Source: Notospermus geniculatus
Taxonomy: Eukaryota; Nemertea; Pilidiophora; Heteronemertea; Lineidae
Length of the DNA: 64,000 nucleotides
Reading direction: 5' to 3'
NCBI GenBank assembly: GCA_002633025.1
Contig: NMRB01001825.1
Span: 1,538-65,537 of the forward strand
Below the pieces are notes generated by a model. That model saw nothing but the letters and a program-made list of their open reading frames with translations, was not told the origin of the DNA and did no database searches. A program made the translations under genes and the position numbers. Positions 10,901 to 21,082 of this stretch are shown piece after piece. Within the stretch, counting starts at the first letter, position 1. Every line of letters starts with the position of its first letter.

Positions 10901-12465
10901 TGACGTGACGTCGTAGTGCATCCAACACATGCTGATGCATTGCGGCGTTAGTGACGCCGTGTAAACATAGTCCGCAGTTTATGGTACATGACTATAGTTA
11001 GAACAGACCCGAGCCAGCACGAATGGTGACGTCATCACCAAACCGAACGATGTCGTGGAGACACGAGCAGGCACGGTGCAAGTAATCGAATGCACCCAAA
11101 GAAGCATCACTCACTCTGACTTGAGCGCCATCTATCAACAGACAATCTCACTTCAGGTACTTTACAGTAATCACTTTGAGTTGTGAGTTTCCGAGAATAT
11201 AACTCGTTCTCTTTTTACAGCTGCAACCTGCCTGACAGATAAGAATGAGAAAGTGCATGAGGGAGATGTCTGGACCAGTGGGGGAATTACTTACATCTGT
11301 CAGTTGGACGGAAAGGGCAAAAAAAGTAATTTGAAAATTAGCCAACAGACTTTGTGTAAAAAAAACTGCATGATCGAATCTAACCGTTTTGCCAACTGCG
11401 ATTTCTTTTTTATTTCTTAGATGCAAACTTAAAACTGACGTGAACGAACAAAAAGCCCCCATGCGACGAGCAAGAGAATTGCAAACTCCCTGCAAACACC
11501 TCGAACGAAAGCTCAGAACATGATACACCCCACGACGCCAGGAGGGCACCACCTTATTCGCCTTCAGGCAACATCTCCGGATACCTCTTGCACTACTCAA
11601 AGAAAAAAATGTAGTCATTTAGACGGGTTTCGAACCGTCGACATTCTGATTCGTAATCCACCACTCTATCCACTCGGTCAACGAGTATGGGCGGTTATTT
11701 CCGCAGAATTAGACGTGCCTGTCGTGCGAGTGAAGCAGACGTAGACGTGTTTGGTGTGTGTATGAAGCAAACATTAAAACTGAAAATAATATCAATGACC
11801 ATGAAAACATCATAAGTCAACGTGAAAAATATCACATGCGTTAAATTCTACCACCAAACACATGCTACACGTCTACGTCTTCTTCACTCTCACGACATGC
11901 ACGTCTAATTTCTGCGGAAATAACCGCCCATAGAACGAGCCAACTGACAGGAACACGATTTATGTTTGTCATAGACGTAGGGCTTCAACTTACGTTATAA
12001 TGCTACGAATAAGAGAAAACATGTGAAGTCTTCCAACAAGTTCGGTGGCCGAATGGGGAAGACGGCGGAACAGAGATAACAAGGCGGGGGTTCGATTCTC
12101 AGCTGGGTCAATTTTTTTTCCTTCAAAAAAGTGTTCAGCAGGAGCTCACCATAGGATGTTGACACCTCGAAAGCTCGACGACAAATAAGGTGGCGCCCTC
12201 CTGGCGTCGTGGGGTGTATCATGATCTGAACCTTCGTTTGAGGTATTTGCAGGGCGTTTGCAATTCTCTTGCTCGTCGCATGGGGGCTTTTTGTTCGTTC
12301 ACGTCAGCTTTAATAATGATAATGTCTTCTTTGATTTTCTGTACAGGTAAGTGCCACTTCCCCTTCACAGATAAAGGTGTAGTTTACAAAAACAAGTGTG
12401 CCGGCAGCTACCGCGGGTGGTGTTACATCGACAAGGAGCACAAGAAGTGGGAATATTGTTATTAG
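7823..12465 (+). CDS. Secreted-type protein with two fibronectin type II modules (3 exons found, 5' end missing)
   Basis: Join of 7823-7987, 11221-11325 and 12347-12465. All junctions are phase 1, so the modules are symmetrical and read through without a stop. The order is FN2 domain, a 35-residue linker with two cysteines, FN2 domain, stop. FN2 modules bind collagen/gelatin or other extracellular ligands in known families; the ligand here is unknown. The protein ends one residue after the last FN2 cysteine. A signal-peptide exon with a phase-1 donor is expected upstream but I could not identify it. Expression from a nearby promoter is likely but not visible. The gene ends with a canonical AATAAA at 12578. 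The last intron has been invaded by mobile DNA (11429-12313). It resembles no named vertebrate FN2 protein as a whole, so no symbol is given. Confidence 0.8.
8105..8403. repeat. Dispersed ~300-bp repeat, copy 1
   Basis: The segment from TTGTCCAAACAAGGC to CTAGATGGCGTCAGGCC recurs in inverse orientation at 44155-44456. It lies in the first known intron of the FN2 gene. No open frame is conserved between the two copies. Confidence 0.7.
8404..9177. other. FN2 intron, mostly unremarkable
   Basis: Holds a fragment of the 5685-5793 MITE arm at about 9015-9075 (CTACTTAAGTCTAAGT followed by its complement). Otherwise nothing recognised. Confidence 0.4.
9178..9573. mobile_element. Foldback MITE with TTA target duplication
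   Basis: Arms of about 65 bp beginning GGGCCATATTCATAAAGGG and ending in the complement. TTA directly flanks both ends (9175-9177 and 9574-9576), the target duplication typical of PIF/Harbinger elements. The inner part (CGCAGGATA, GGGTAAACGC) resembles sequence at 45941-46180. Confidence 0.78.
9648..9927. mobile_element. Foldback element with 9-bp target duplication (Mutator-like)
   Basis: Nearly the whole 280 bp is a palindrome, starting CATTTTGGTTCCCGAAGC and ending in the complement. The flanks are identical 9-mers GCAGCAATT (9639-9647 and 9928-9936). A 9-bp duplication with long terminal inverted repeats points to a Mutator-like non-autonomous element. The arms are CpG-rich. Confidence 0.75.
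10089..10286. mobile_element. MITE with GGCCTG-TTCCACTA ends
   Basis: Left end GGCCTGCTTCCACTAGACC, right end complement of GGCCTGTTTCCACTAAACC, both bordered by TTAA/TTTA. The internal GCGGTTTTGCGGCGCCGG motif is shared with 30029-30270. Confidence 0.7.
11221..11325 (+). CDS. FN2 exon 2: cysteine-containing linker
   Basis: Acceptor CTCTTTTTACAG, donor GTAATT at 11326, 105 nt, phase 1 to phase 1. Encodes ATCLTDKNEKVHEGDVW then GGITYICQLDGKGKK. The C...G..W...Y.C spacing recalls fibronectin type I or VWC half-domains, but it is too short to assign. The donor is weaker than those of the other exons. Confidence 0.7.
11429..12313. mobile_element. TTAA-bordered foldback with two divergent tRNA-like units, copy 1 (interrupted)
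   Basis: Inverted ends of about 130 bp (CTGACGTGAACGAACAAAAA, then GCCCCCATGCGACGAG) with TTAA at both borders (11429-11432, 12310-12313). It carries a minus-strand tRNA-like sequence (about 11612-11690) and a plus-strand one (about 12039-12112: A box TGGCCGAATGG, B box GGTTCGATTC, then a T8 run). Interrupted by the element at 11686-11932. Lies wholly inside the last FN2 intron. Confidence 0.82.
11686..11932. mobile_element. MITE nested in the TTAA foldback
   Basis: Inverted arms of about 60 bp (TATGGGCGGTTATTTCCGC and on to AGACGTAGACGTGT). Flanked by the duplication AACGAG (11680-11685 and 11934-11939). The uninterrupted sibling at 53995-54630 reads CCAACGAGCCAGCTGG across this site, which confirms the insertion point. 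Confidence 0.85.
12347..12465 (+). CDS. FN2 terminal exon: second fibronectin type II domain
   Basis: Acceptor GATTTTCTGTACAG at phase 1; stop TAG at 12463-12465. Reads KCHFPFTDKGVVY, then C, then RGWC, then KKWEYCY. All FN2 landmark residues including the Trp-Cys pair are intact. The acceptor lies only 34 bp past the border of the transposable element. Confidence 0.88.
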
Positions 12466-12577
12466 TGATTTTAACCCCGAATCTTAAAGAAATCTGGAAG
12501 AAAGACGTGATGACTTTCACCTTAGAAACCCGTTTCTATTTCTTATAGAATCTTATGATGTAGTGTAGTTATTGCTC

Positions 12578-12583
12578 AATAAA
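12578..12583 (+). terminator. Poly(A) signal of the FN2 gene
   Basis: AATAAA 113 nt after the stop codon. The UTR also holds a stretch (TTTCACCTTAGAAACCCG) found again near 25910 next to another repeat. Confidence 0.7.
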
Positions 12584-12656
12584 CCATCTCACTTCAACAA
12601 ACACTTTCTACCTTTTTGACAACAGCGACTTCAGAATGAGGCAGTATACACGTTAA

Positions 12657-12848
12657 GCCCCTGTCACACAGTGGCGACTTAGACGGGCGAATCCCCGCGA
12701 ACTAGAATGAAATGGCCCATGGACCATATGCATGCCTCTCTCTGTCATTACACTATTATGTTCAAAGGGGTGAGCACATGGTCCATGGACCATTTCATTC
12801 TAATTCGCGGGGATTCGCCCGCCTAAGTCGCCACAGTGTGACCTGGGA
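12657..12848. mobile_element. MITE just downstream of the FN2 gene
   Basis: Inverted arms of about 75 bp (CCTGTCACACAGTGGCGACT, then GAATCCCCGCG, GGTCCATGGACCAT). A GGTCCATGTGCTCACC fragment of it recurs near 37624. Confidence 0.72.
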
Positions 12849-12965
12849 TAATTACCATCGCGTCCTTGCGCATGTCCGAGGAGACTAGCCTGCCCAGATA
12901 TTGCGAGATACTTATGATGGCCGCACTAATGAAGCACTTCGTCGCAGAATACGAGATTTTGTGCG

Positions 12966-13778
12966 GAGGGAATTAACTGAGTAAGCTTTTGAAACATTCT
13001 TAATATTGCAACTTTTGTTCGGGCTTTTGTTATGGTTCCCGATATCGGGATATCGGGACCCATATTGTGGTTGGCCGTGGTGTCTGTCTGTCCGGTCTGT
13101 CACACCTTCATATCTCATCTCCTTCAACAGGTACAGCCTTGGAAACAAATCCTACCCCTAGGTTTGTCAACCTGGGCAATCCAATAAGCCAATAATTTTC
13201 AGTCTCAGATGCCTCTATCGTGATGTAATCAACATATCGGACTTGATATTTTGTCCGTCACGCTTTTATCTGACGCCATAACTCGGCTCCTTTAACACCT
13301 AGAGCAACAGAAACAATGTTCTACCCTCAGGTTTTCATACCCAAGGAATCGAATGGACTGATTACTTTTGATCTGAGATGTTGGTATCATGGTGATATCG
13401 ATATCACGAATTTGATATTTTGTGATAACTTTCCACATTGTCAACTGAGCAACATGAAACAAGTCTTAGTTCATACCTGTTTATCCAAGGACATGACGGT
13501 GTTAAAATTCTCTCAGCCTCACGGGTCTGGATATTGAGATATCATGAGATTTTGATATATCAAACTTGATAATTTGAAATATTTCTGCCCGTGATAGAGG
13601 TAAAGGCATGATATCATCCATACTTGGGTTATTAAGGATGTCCATTTCGATTATGCAATGACCTTGATGATCAGAGGTCAAAGTCAAGGTCAAAGTTGAT
13701 AATTTGAAATATCTTGATGATAATTTCAGATATCTAAGCCACGTTCAGGGTCAACCATGGATGAGTTATTGGCATGAG
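12966..13778. other. Dispersed repeat, no gene
   Basis: The stretch from about 13020 (GATATCGGGATATCGGGACC, then CATATTGTGGTTGG and GTGTCTGTCTGTC) resembles 27440-27660 and looks like a degenerate interspersed repeat. Several GATATC/ATATCATG motifs follow. Confidence 0.4.
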
Positions 13779-14042
13779 TTCATATCATGTCATGTGACGT
13801 CATGTCATGTCATGTGACATCATATCATGTCATGCGACGTCATGCCATGTCATGTGACATCATGTCATGTCATGTGACATCATGCCATGTCATGTGACAT
13901 CATGCCATCGTCATGTGACGTCATGCCACGTCATGTGATGTCATGGTCATGTGACGTCAAGTTCCGTCATGTCACATGTGACGCCATGTCACATGACGTC
14001 GCGCCATGTCACGTCAAGTCACTCACGTCACATCATGTCATG
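13779..14042. repeat. Minisatellite rich in TGACGTCA
   Basis: Imperfect tandem units of about 18-26 bp built from CATGTCATGTGAC and RTCATG. Several units contain the complete CRE/ATF octamer TGACGTCA. Confidence 0.75.
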
Positions 14043-14079
14043 TCGTATGCTGCCCTATCAATGTACCTGATCTCTATTG

Positions 14080-14366
14080 TCTTGGCCTGGTGGTCGAGCG
14101 GTCTAACGCGCTTGACTTTCAATCCTAACAGGCTCAGTGCGTGGGTTCGATCCCCGGCCAGGACATGTATGTGAAAAGCTGTGAACCAATTAGAGTGTGT
14201 CGGATAAGACTCAAAGCCGTGGTCCCTTGTACGTGAGTGTCTATGCCAGGGCAAGTAAAAGACCCCGCACAGGTGGACAGTAGCCTGTCGTGGACTCCAC
14301 ACCGTAGTATAAGCTTAAGATCCAAAAGGGTTACGAAGCTTCAAATTATCTATCTATTATCTATCA
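14080..14366 (+). repeat. tRNA-derived SINE
   Basis: Pol III A box TGGTCGAGCGG (14091-14101) and B box GGTTCGATCCC (14144-14154), an unrelated body, and an ATCTATCTATT tail. The anticodon region does not fold cleanly. Confidence 0.72.
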
Positions 14367-14545
14367 GTGCCCACCCAGTATCTTCGCTGTGCATTGTGTG
14401 TCCCCGACTCTGATTGGCTGAATCCCCGTGCGACCCACATAGTATGGCACCATGGTCACGGAAGTGATGTGTGGAGGATATTACGGTGTTCAATGTTCAT
14501 GTTCGACGGAATACTTTTGGATTTTGTTGATACGAACGAAATTAT

Positions 14546-15657
14546 CTTGTTAATAAATTACTGAAGGACCATATGACCAGTTTTGAGACTCTAGTGCAAA
14601 TTCTAAATAGGATATTTTAGACGAAAAAGAGGTCGGTGTCTTTTCGGTTGATCAGCCTTTCTCTCCTATTATACTACGGGTGTACATTTGTACACCCAAT
14701 GCATTGTGTAGGCTATCTGCGGTGTGTCCCATAAAAATTTAACCCCCTACTTCCTGACAGACGCCTGTGTGCGGCGACAGTGAGTTCCACGACATTGCGT
14801 CAGAGTCGACCATTGCTGAATCATGGATTGCGTCACGTCAGCTGGTTTCAGGTCGAGGTTCTGTTTACAATTTCGGCGGAAGGGCGCAGATCTGGGAATT
14901 TGGGATTCGTCTATAGGCTACCATGCAGCGGGTGATGAATTTCACAAGAGAATACAGTTGAATGACCCCTCAACAAATATTACATCATGCCTATTGGATT
15001 GGTTCCTTGAATATGGGGTTCACAAGACCTCCCGAAGAAGATCTGTCTAGGCTATTCATTCAGATTACCTAAGCCCGGTGTAACGTTTTTCAGTGAGGCC
15101 CTTGTTAATAAATTACTGAAGGACCATATGACCAGTTTTGAGACTCTAGTGCAAATTCTAAATAGGATATTTTAGACGAAAAAGAGGTCGGTGTCTTTTC
15201 GGTTGATCAGCCTTTCTCTCCTATTATACTACGGGTGTACATTTGTACACCCAATGCATTGTGTAGGCTATCTGCGGTGTGTCCCATAAAAATTTAACCC
15301 CCTACTTCCTGACAGACGCCTGTGTGCGGCGACAGTGAGTTCCACGACATTGCGTCAGAGTCGACCATTGCTGAATCATGGATTGCGTCACGTCAGCTGG
15401 TTTCAGGTCGAGGTTCTGTTTACAATTTCGGCGGAAGGGCGCAGATCTGGGAATTTGGGATTCGTCTATAGGCTACCATGCAGCGGGTGATGAATTTCAC
15501 AAGAGAATACAGTTGAATGACCCCTCAACAAATATTACATCATGCCTATTGGATTGGTTCCTTGAATATGGGGTTCACAAGACCTCCCGAAGAAGATCTG
15601 TCTAGGCTATTCATTCAGATTACCTAAGCCCGGTGTAACGTTTTTCAGTGAGGCCCT
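14546..15657. repeat. Exact tandem duplication, 555-bp unit
   Basis: Unit 1 starts at 14546, unit 2 at 15101. I see no difference between them over the whole unit. Each contains the palindrome GGGTGTACATTTGTACACCC and a 76-codon open frame without recognisable domain. Either a very recent duplication or an assembly artefact. Confidence 0.85.
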
Positions 15658-16379
15658 GTGCCAGTGTAATAAACCGCGACTTGAGAGGTCCAGGTGTAAC
15701 GTTTTTCAGTGTGGCCGTTTTTCTGTGTGATTCCCTTTGCTCGGAACACACTGGGAAGGGGACTCGCTGTTTCTGTGTGTCGCCCATTGTCGAGGACAAA
15801 AGATTTTGGAAGTGGGATTCCCGTACGAGAAACGGCGTTCGAACGCGATTGGGTTAGTCAGGACTTGGCTGCATACGCCTTTACTTAAGATTTGTACAGC
15901 GAGGTCCAATGTAAATGTTCTGCAACTTGAAGTAAAAGAATTTGCTGTACATTTTATGAATATCAGCCATCGTCTGAATTATCGATTATCGATTTTTGCT
16001 AACATACATGTACACCAGAAAAAAATACATGTAGGTGCAGGTGTCAGTACATGTATCAGTTTGTTTTACAAACAATTGACTTGTTAATTTCCTGTTTCTT
16101 ACGCTGCCGTGCTAGAAAATTCTACCACAAATCAAAATACACGAAAACCTTCAGATTCTTAGAGACAATGAAGGGTTTCGTTTGGTGAATTGGTTTTGAA
16201 ATCGAGATCTGTACTGCACATGTTTTGTAATGATGTTGGAAGGGACAAATGTACACTCACTTTTCCAAATGTCGGTACGGAATCTGAAGGCATGTGAGAC
16301 ATTTCTCGCAGCAGGTCGGCTCTCTGTAGGCAAGTAAGTCATGCAATCTGAACGTCAGAGAACGACTTGTACCAGCATG

Positions 16380-18762
16380 ACGGCCATTTTTGTTTCGTGA
16401 TCGAGGTGGGGAGGGAGAAAGAGTCACCTAATGCATACGAATTTTTCAATAAAAATCGTTGCAAAATGCACAGTCAACCACTCAAACGTTTTTATATTTA
16501 TATTCATTGTAAAATAACTCATTTTGTGCAAACAAACATCAGTTAAAGAAAGAATTATAGGCCTATGTAAACTATTTCCAGTCTGCGCAGCGCTACAACC
16601 GCATCACTTCTCACCGGTTCACCGACCATATAGTGGTCGAACTTAATCCGCTATATATACGGACGAGGTGCTTTCAATGGCGGCCCGAAGGTTGCCGAAA
16701 GCTTCCGAGTCGAAGACCACGTGGGACGTCGGCTTTGCGGGCGTGGAATGCACAGTGTTCCGCCTCACGCCTGCACTCATGTGGAAAAGGCATCACGCCG
16801 CGTACTACGCGACGGGTTTTTCGGGCGTATCACGTCGCATGATCAGCGCCGCGTGATAACGCTCACGCTGCCACTTATGTGGAAACGGGCCTATAAGCGG
16901 CAACATTGAATTGGCCTCTAGAGAGACCAAGACCCTCAAATCCTGTGACAAACAATAAAGGGGGAACACCAGGAAGACGGAGGCATCAGATTCCATCACA
17001 ACGGGATTCCCTTTACAAACTGAGACGCATTGACTTACCGTTCGTGACTTGAAGGCGTGTGATGCGGTTCGAAAGCAAACGTTCCGTCGATCTGGATAAA
17101 GTGAACTGAGGTAAATCTCTCCGAAAAATCCAAAAAATCCAACTAAGCAATTAAAGACAGGCTGCCGTCTAGACATCATCAACGCGGTATATAATAATCA
17201 AATAAATTCATTAGAAAATGACAGTCAGATCCAGGTGGTGCATGAAAAGAACGACAGCAATTTTCTTGACGTCATTAAAAGCGATGAAATACTGTAATAA
17301 ATGACTGGCTGATCCAGGAATGGAGGTATAAAAATTCTTATTTTTACTTCCGTGATCCAGGTAATCGTTTCATCTGTTCGTTTATTTTTGTGTGATATAA
17401 ATGTTATCATGATTTAGTTCTTCTCGAGACGGTTATACTTCAGTTTAACTCCCCTGATGTTTTCGTTCGCTCGTAAATGTTCCTTTTTTCTGGTCGATTG
17501 CATCTTCCGGGTTGCTTGATCATGATTAGAGTTTTCGCAAAGCCCCCAAAACGCCAAACCGAACGCCAATCCCATTGTTCGATGCCACGAAGACTATAGG
17601 TGCGTTGACACTGGTCATTTATAACGTCTTGAAATCATCTTGAAGCCTTAAAACGGTTTAGGGTGCCACACTAGAGGGTCTTTAAAACGCTCTCAAGCCG
17701 TTTCAACGAGACCAGTTCTTGAGGTATTTTCAAGTCGACTTCAAACAGGTTCAGTTTTTTTTTCTTCGGGTCACTTTGGTGCTGACCAATTCCCAACCGG
17801 CCCGCAAATACAAAAGTGCTGTAAAAGCTGCTCCAAGCTCAGAGTGTGCTTTGAGGAATTTAATTCCTCCAAAGAGTGTGTATGTGCGTACGTATAGTCT
17901 TTTTATATGCACACTGTGTATAGTGTGTCCCAGGTATCACGATTTTACGTGAAACCCCTCCCCCCCACAAACCGAGCCTCATGCGCCTGTGGTCAAAATT
18001 AGTGCCCTGCTACAAGACCCTGATAGCAAGGACACGTGGAAATTACGTGCAAAAAAAACGTGAATGCATGACGTGGAACTAACGTCTAAAAAGACGTAAT
18101 TCCAACGTTGATCTGCTCATGGGAATCACGTGGTTAGCACGTAATTTCTTCACGTGAATATTACATGAATAAGACGTCTTTCCAACATAATTGAGTCTTT
18201 TCTAGAGTTTCAGATTGTAAAGTTCCACTTGAAAAAGACCCCGGTTGGGGTCGAAAATTCGTGAATTCTGGAGATTGACTTCTTGTTTATTATCATTTAG
18301 TGTGTCAATTTTGTGCTTTTTGTACCTTGGCTACGTCTTTCCAACATGATACGTTTCTGCAATTCAATCATACAGGGGAGTCCGTTTGGCCGAGTCAGCC
18401 GCAACAGTGAAGTTGCTACAATACAATCGTCTTCGACTCGGAAGCTTTCGGCAACCTTCGGGCAGCCATTATAAGCACCTCGTCCGTATATAGCGGATTA
18501 AGTTCGACCACCATATGGTCGGTGATCAGGTCAGAAGTGATGCGGTTGTAGCATTGCGCAGACTAGAAATAGTTCCCTTATAATTTTTTATTTAACTGAT
18601 GTTGTGTTTGCACAAAATGAGTTATTTCGCAATAAATATTTATATAAAAACGTTTGAGTGGTTAAACTCTGCATTTTGCAACGATTTTTATTGAAAAATT
18701 TCGTATGTATTAGGTGACTATTTCTCCCTCCCCACCTCGATCACGAAACAACAATTGCCGCC
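16380..18762. mobile_element. 2.4-kb foldback element with ~335-bp arms
   Basis: Left arm 16380-16717 and right arm 18429-18762 are inverted copies (for example TCGTGATCGAGGTGGGGAGG and complement; GGACGAGGTGCTTTCAATGG on the left). The 1.7-kb spacer has no recognisable transposase; it holds repeated ACGTG/AAGACGT motifs near 18000-18180. Confidence 0.75.
18229..18310 (+). repeat. GACCCC/GGGGTC hairpin repeat, copy 1
   Basis: Hairpin GACCCCGGTTGGGGTC followed by GAAAA, then ATTCTGGAGATTGACTTC and TGTGTCAATTTTGTGC. A dispersed family; see 32211-32392. Confidence 0.6.
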
Positions 18763-19735
18763 ATAGCTTCACCATTTGAGAAGTTCAACGTGCTGTTATA
18801 GCGTGACTAACCCTTCATCAGGTAAGGTAACATGCTTCAACTCATTTTTGGGTCGTCGCGAAGCTACGCCCTTATTTGTCAGTCAAGATTTTGTTGCGTG
18901 CACTGTTGTTTCAGCCAGAACTTCCGCAGTTCGCGCCAGATTTTAATGAAATTTGCCAAGTAGGTTCAGGCGCTGGTGTACTTTTAAGCAAGTGAGAATT
19001 GTTCCAAAAAATGCGTTAGGTTCCGAGAAATTAGCATTTTAAGGCGTAAAAAATGGGCCTGTGAGGTGCTGTGCCACTTTAAAACGAAATTTAAGAATCA
19101 TTGGTAGCGAAATTCAAAAATCTGGCTCCAACGTTTTGTGCCCAAGAAAGTTAACTTCTTTGTCGCCGATTTTCAGCTGAATTGGAGAAAAAATGTAGGA
19201 GGAGATAGATTTTTTCGGCAGTGAGAATTGCGATTTTATCGGTGTTCAGCGATGAAACCTCAGCTCCAGGTGCCATAATGTATGCAGAGCTTGTATCTCC
19301 CCTGCGACGCAATTAGAATCACGTGTCGAGGTTGTTTTGTTGACACTCGAGGTTTTGCAAGAAAATCCCCCCAAAACATCATTTAGAAGCAAAATTATGG
19401 GGAATTCTGTACCAACTTAGTGGGAAGAGATTCTAGGAAAGAAGTCATCATGGTTTGTTACGCAAGTATTTGGTCAGTTTGTCTGTAAAGAATCAACAAG
19501 TTCGGCTGTCTCGGCTTTATTTAGCGTTGAATTGAAAACAATGTCACGGCACTTCATGGCCTTCTTCGAACGGTCGATTTTACTGAGACGTGGATGGTGT
19601 TTATGCATTGAAATGATGTTCATTGTCTAGAAAATATAACAGCCCCGTCAAATTAAGTAGTTTGTTGACCCATATTTTGTCTGTGATCTGATATCTGGTA
19701 TTTTGAAGTTCGTCAGTCCAGTCGGGCAGTGAAAA
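18763..19735. other. No gene seen
   Basis: Unique-looking sequence with short frames only. It probably includes the 5' part of the decayed Harbinger element that follows. Confidence 0.35.
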
Positions 19736-20194
19736 GTTTNGGAGGGAAAGTATTCAGAGACAGGCGTAATCCAATTGATATTTTTACTGCTGGTGAATTG
19801 ATCAAGAGATATCAGTTTTCACGGGAAGTGAACATGGGATCAAGGGATCATCCAGCGAGACATAATCATGCACTATTTCCATATCAGCAAGTGCTGATTG
19901 CATATTATAGTGTTACGCAAGAGGAACATTTCCAATGGTTGTTGGCGACCCCATACAAGTCTCACAAGCCAACATCATGCCGAGCTGTCAACAGAGTTTC
20001 AGCACTATCTGGGAAAGTTAATAACTTTATTATTGCCTGAACAAGGGCAAGTTGGATTCCATAGGATCAGGAACTTTCCAGGTGTTATAATTGTGTTGAT
20101 GGAACACATAATTTGGATAGTTTCACCTCATAATGAGGCTGACTTTGTCAACAGGAAAAAGTATCACTCCATAAACGTTCAAAGTGATATGTGA
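19736..20194 (+). pseudogene. PIF/Harbinger (HARBI1-like) transposase remnant
   Basis: Harbinger transposases are DDE nucleases that cut and paste their element. Frame 1 (to 20040) reads FRDRRNPIDIFTAGELIKRY, then HALFPYQQVLIAYYSVTQ, then SCRAVNRVSAL, matching the family's N-terminal order. A frameshift near 20025 moves the match into a second frame: FPGVIIVLMEHIIW, then NEADFVNRKKYHSINVQ, the stretch around the first catalytic Asp of the family (IDGTHI...), here degraded to LMEHII. A stop follows at 20192-20194. The region beyond, to about 20432, does not clearly match the remaining catalytic part. Broken and catalytically dead. Confidence 0.75.
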
Positions 20195-20499
20195 CCATAA
20201 GTTAAACTGACGCAAGTTGTTACTTGTGGTTTGGGACACGGCCAACTGCTATGTTAACAACCAACTAGTCCTAGTTGACAACTACCTGGCAGTGTCCCTG
20301 GCAGGGTTTTATGAATGTGAAAATAACAGGAAACTAGAAATTGGCTTTACAGCCAATTTCAAGACCGCCACTGGACACAAGCAGAGGTTTCGACAGTCAG
20401 TTAATGAGAGAGGTATTGTTCTGGATGGTTGAGATGAGCAATGTCAGAACTGAGTACTTATGTTGGCAGTGGCATCCATGTATGGTACTTGCAGGCTCT

Positions 20500-20567
20500 G
20501 GGCTGGTTTCTTGAAAAATCCTAAGTTGGGGAAAATAATTACTAGATTTTGTTGAGAAACCAGGCCC
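20500..20567. repeat. Short inverted repeat, GGGC(C)TGGTTTCT ends
   Basis: GGGCTGGTTTCTTGAAAAATC on the left against GATTTTGTTGAGAAACCAGG on the right. Probably a solo MITE fragment. Confidence 0.5.
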
Positions 20568-20724
20568 TGGTGTGGAACCAGTCTGTCAGGACTTTGCACT
20601 AGTTCCGGTGGACATGGAATCTTGAGCGTGAGTTCGACATCAAGAGGTCATCATAAACTTTTAACATACATTTAACATAGGCGTACACAAGGCGCGCATT
20701 GAATTGAAAGGAAAAATGGCATGT

Positions 20725-20730
20725 TTTATT
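20725..20730 (-). terminator. Poly(A) signal on the minus strand
   Basis: AATAAA (minus strand) 47 nt downstream of the stop of the exon at 20777-20947. Confidence 0.55.
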
Positions 20731-20776
20731 TTTGTCATTATCAAATTGTACAAAATACAGATCATCTAACTAATGT

Positions 20777-20947
20777 TCATGTTGTGACATAACCCTCGCT
20801 GCTCCTGATTCCATCTTGACTGTTGTCGACTGCAGACATCTCTTGTAGTTTGTAGCCAACAACATCCAAGTCATATGGCAGTAGGTTGCAAGATGGATCT
20901 TTTGGGTGCATTCTCTTTTGAAAACTTTGGCTATTTTCATCTTCATG
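20777..20947 (-). CDS. Terminal coding exon of an unrecognised gene
   Basis: An excellent acceptor (CCTTTTCTCTTTTCAG) is followed by 56 open codons and TGA, then AATAAA 47 nt on. The hydrophilic C-terminus reads HEDENSQSFQKRMHPKD, then LPYDLDVVGYKLQEMS. Entry phase is 0 in this frame. A second frame (MKMKIAKVFKREC, to a stop at 20770-20772) is also open. It converges on the Harbinger remnant, and Harbinger elements carry a second gene (Myb/SANT-like) in varying orientation, so it may be part of that element. I cannot recognise a Myb motif. Equally it could end a host gene whose other exons (for example 24799-24970) lie to the right. Confidence 0.5.
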   Translation of the reverse strand, partial: HEDENSQSFQKRMHPKDPSCNLLPYDLDVVGYKLQEMSAVDNSQDGIRSSEGYVTT

Positions 20948-21082
20948 CTGAAAAGAGAAAAGGAAGATGTGCATGTCTTGGCAGTAGGCCTACCTACCAT
21001 GTCTACATGTATGTAGGCCCATATCGGTGGTAGCCTAATTTTTAGCTTGACCTAGTGACTTGGTTTGACACAGGAAAAAGAG

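Noticed and set aside
13779-14042. CRISPR-like array
   Set aside because: Contiguous degenerate repeats with no spacers, in an animal genome.
14091-14160. tRNA gene
   Set aside because: A and B boxes are good but the arms do not pair as a tRNA, and a SINE body and tail follow.
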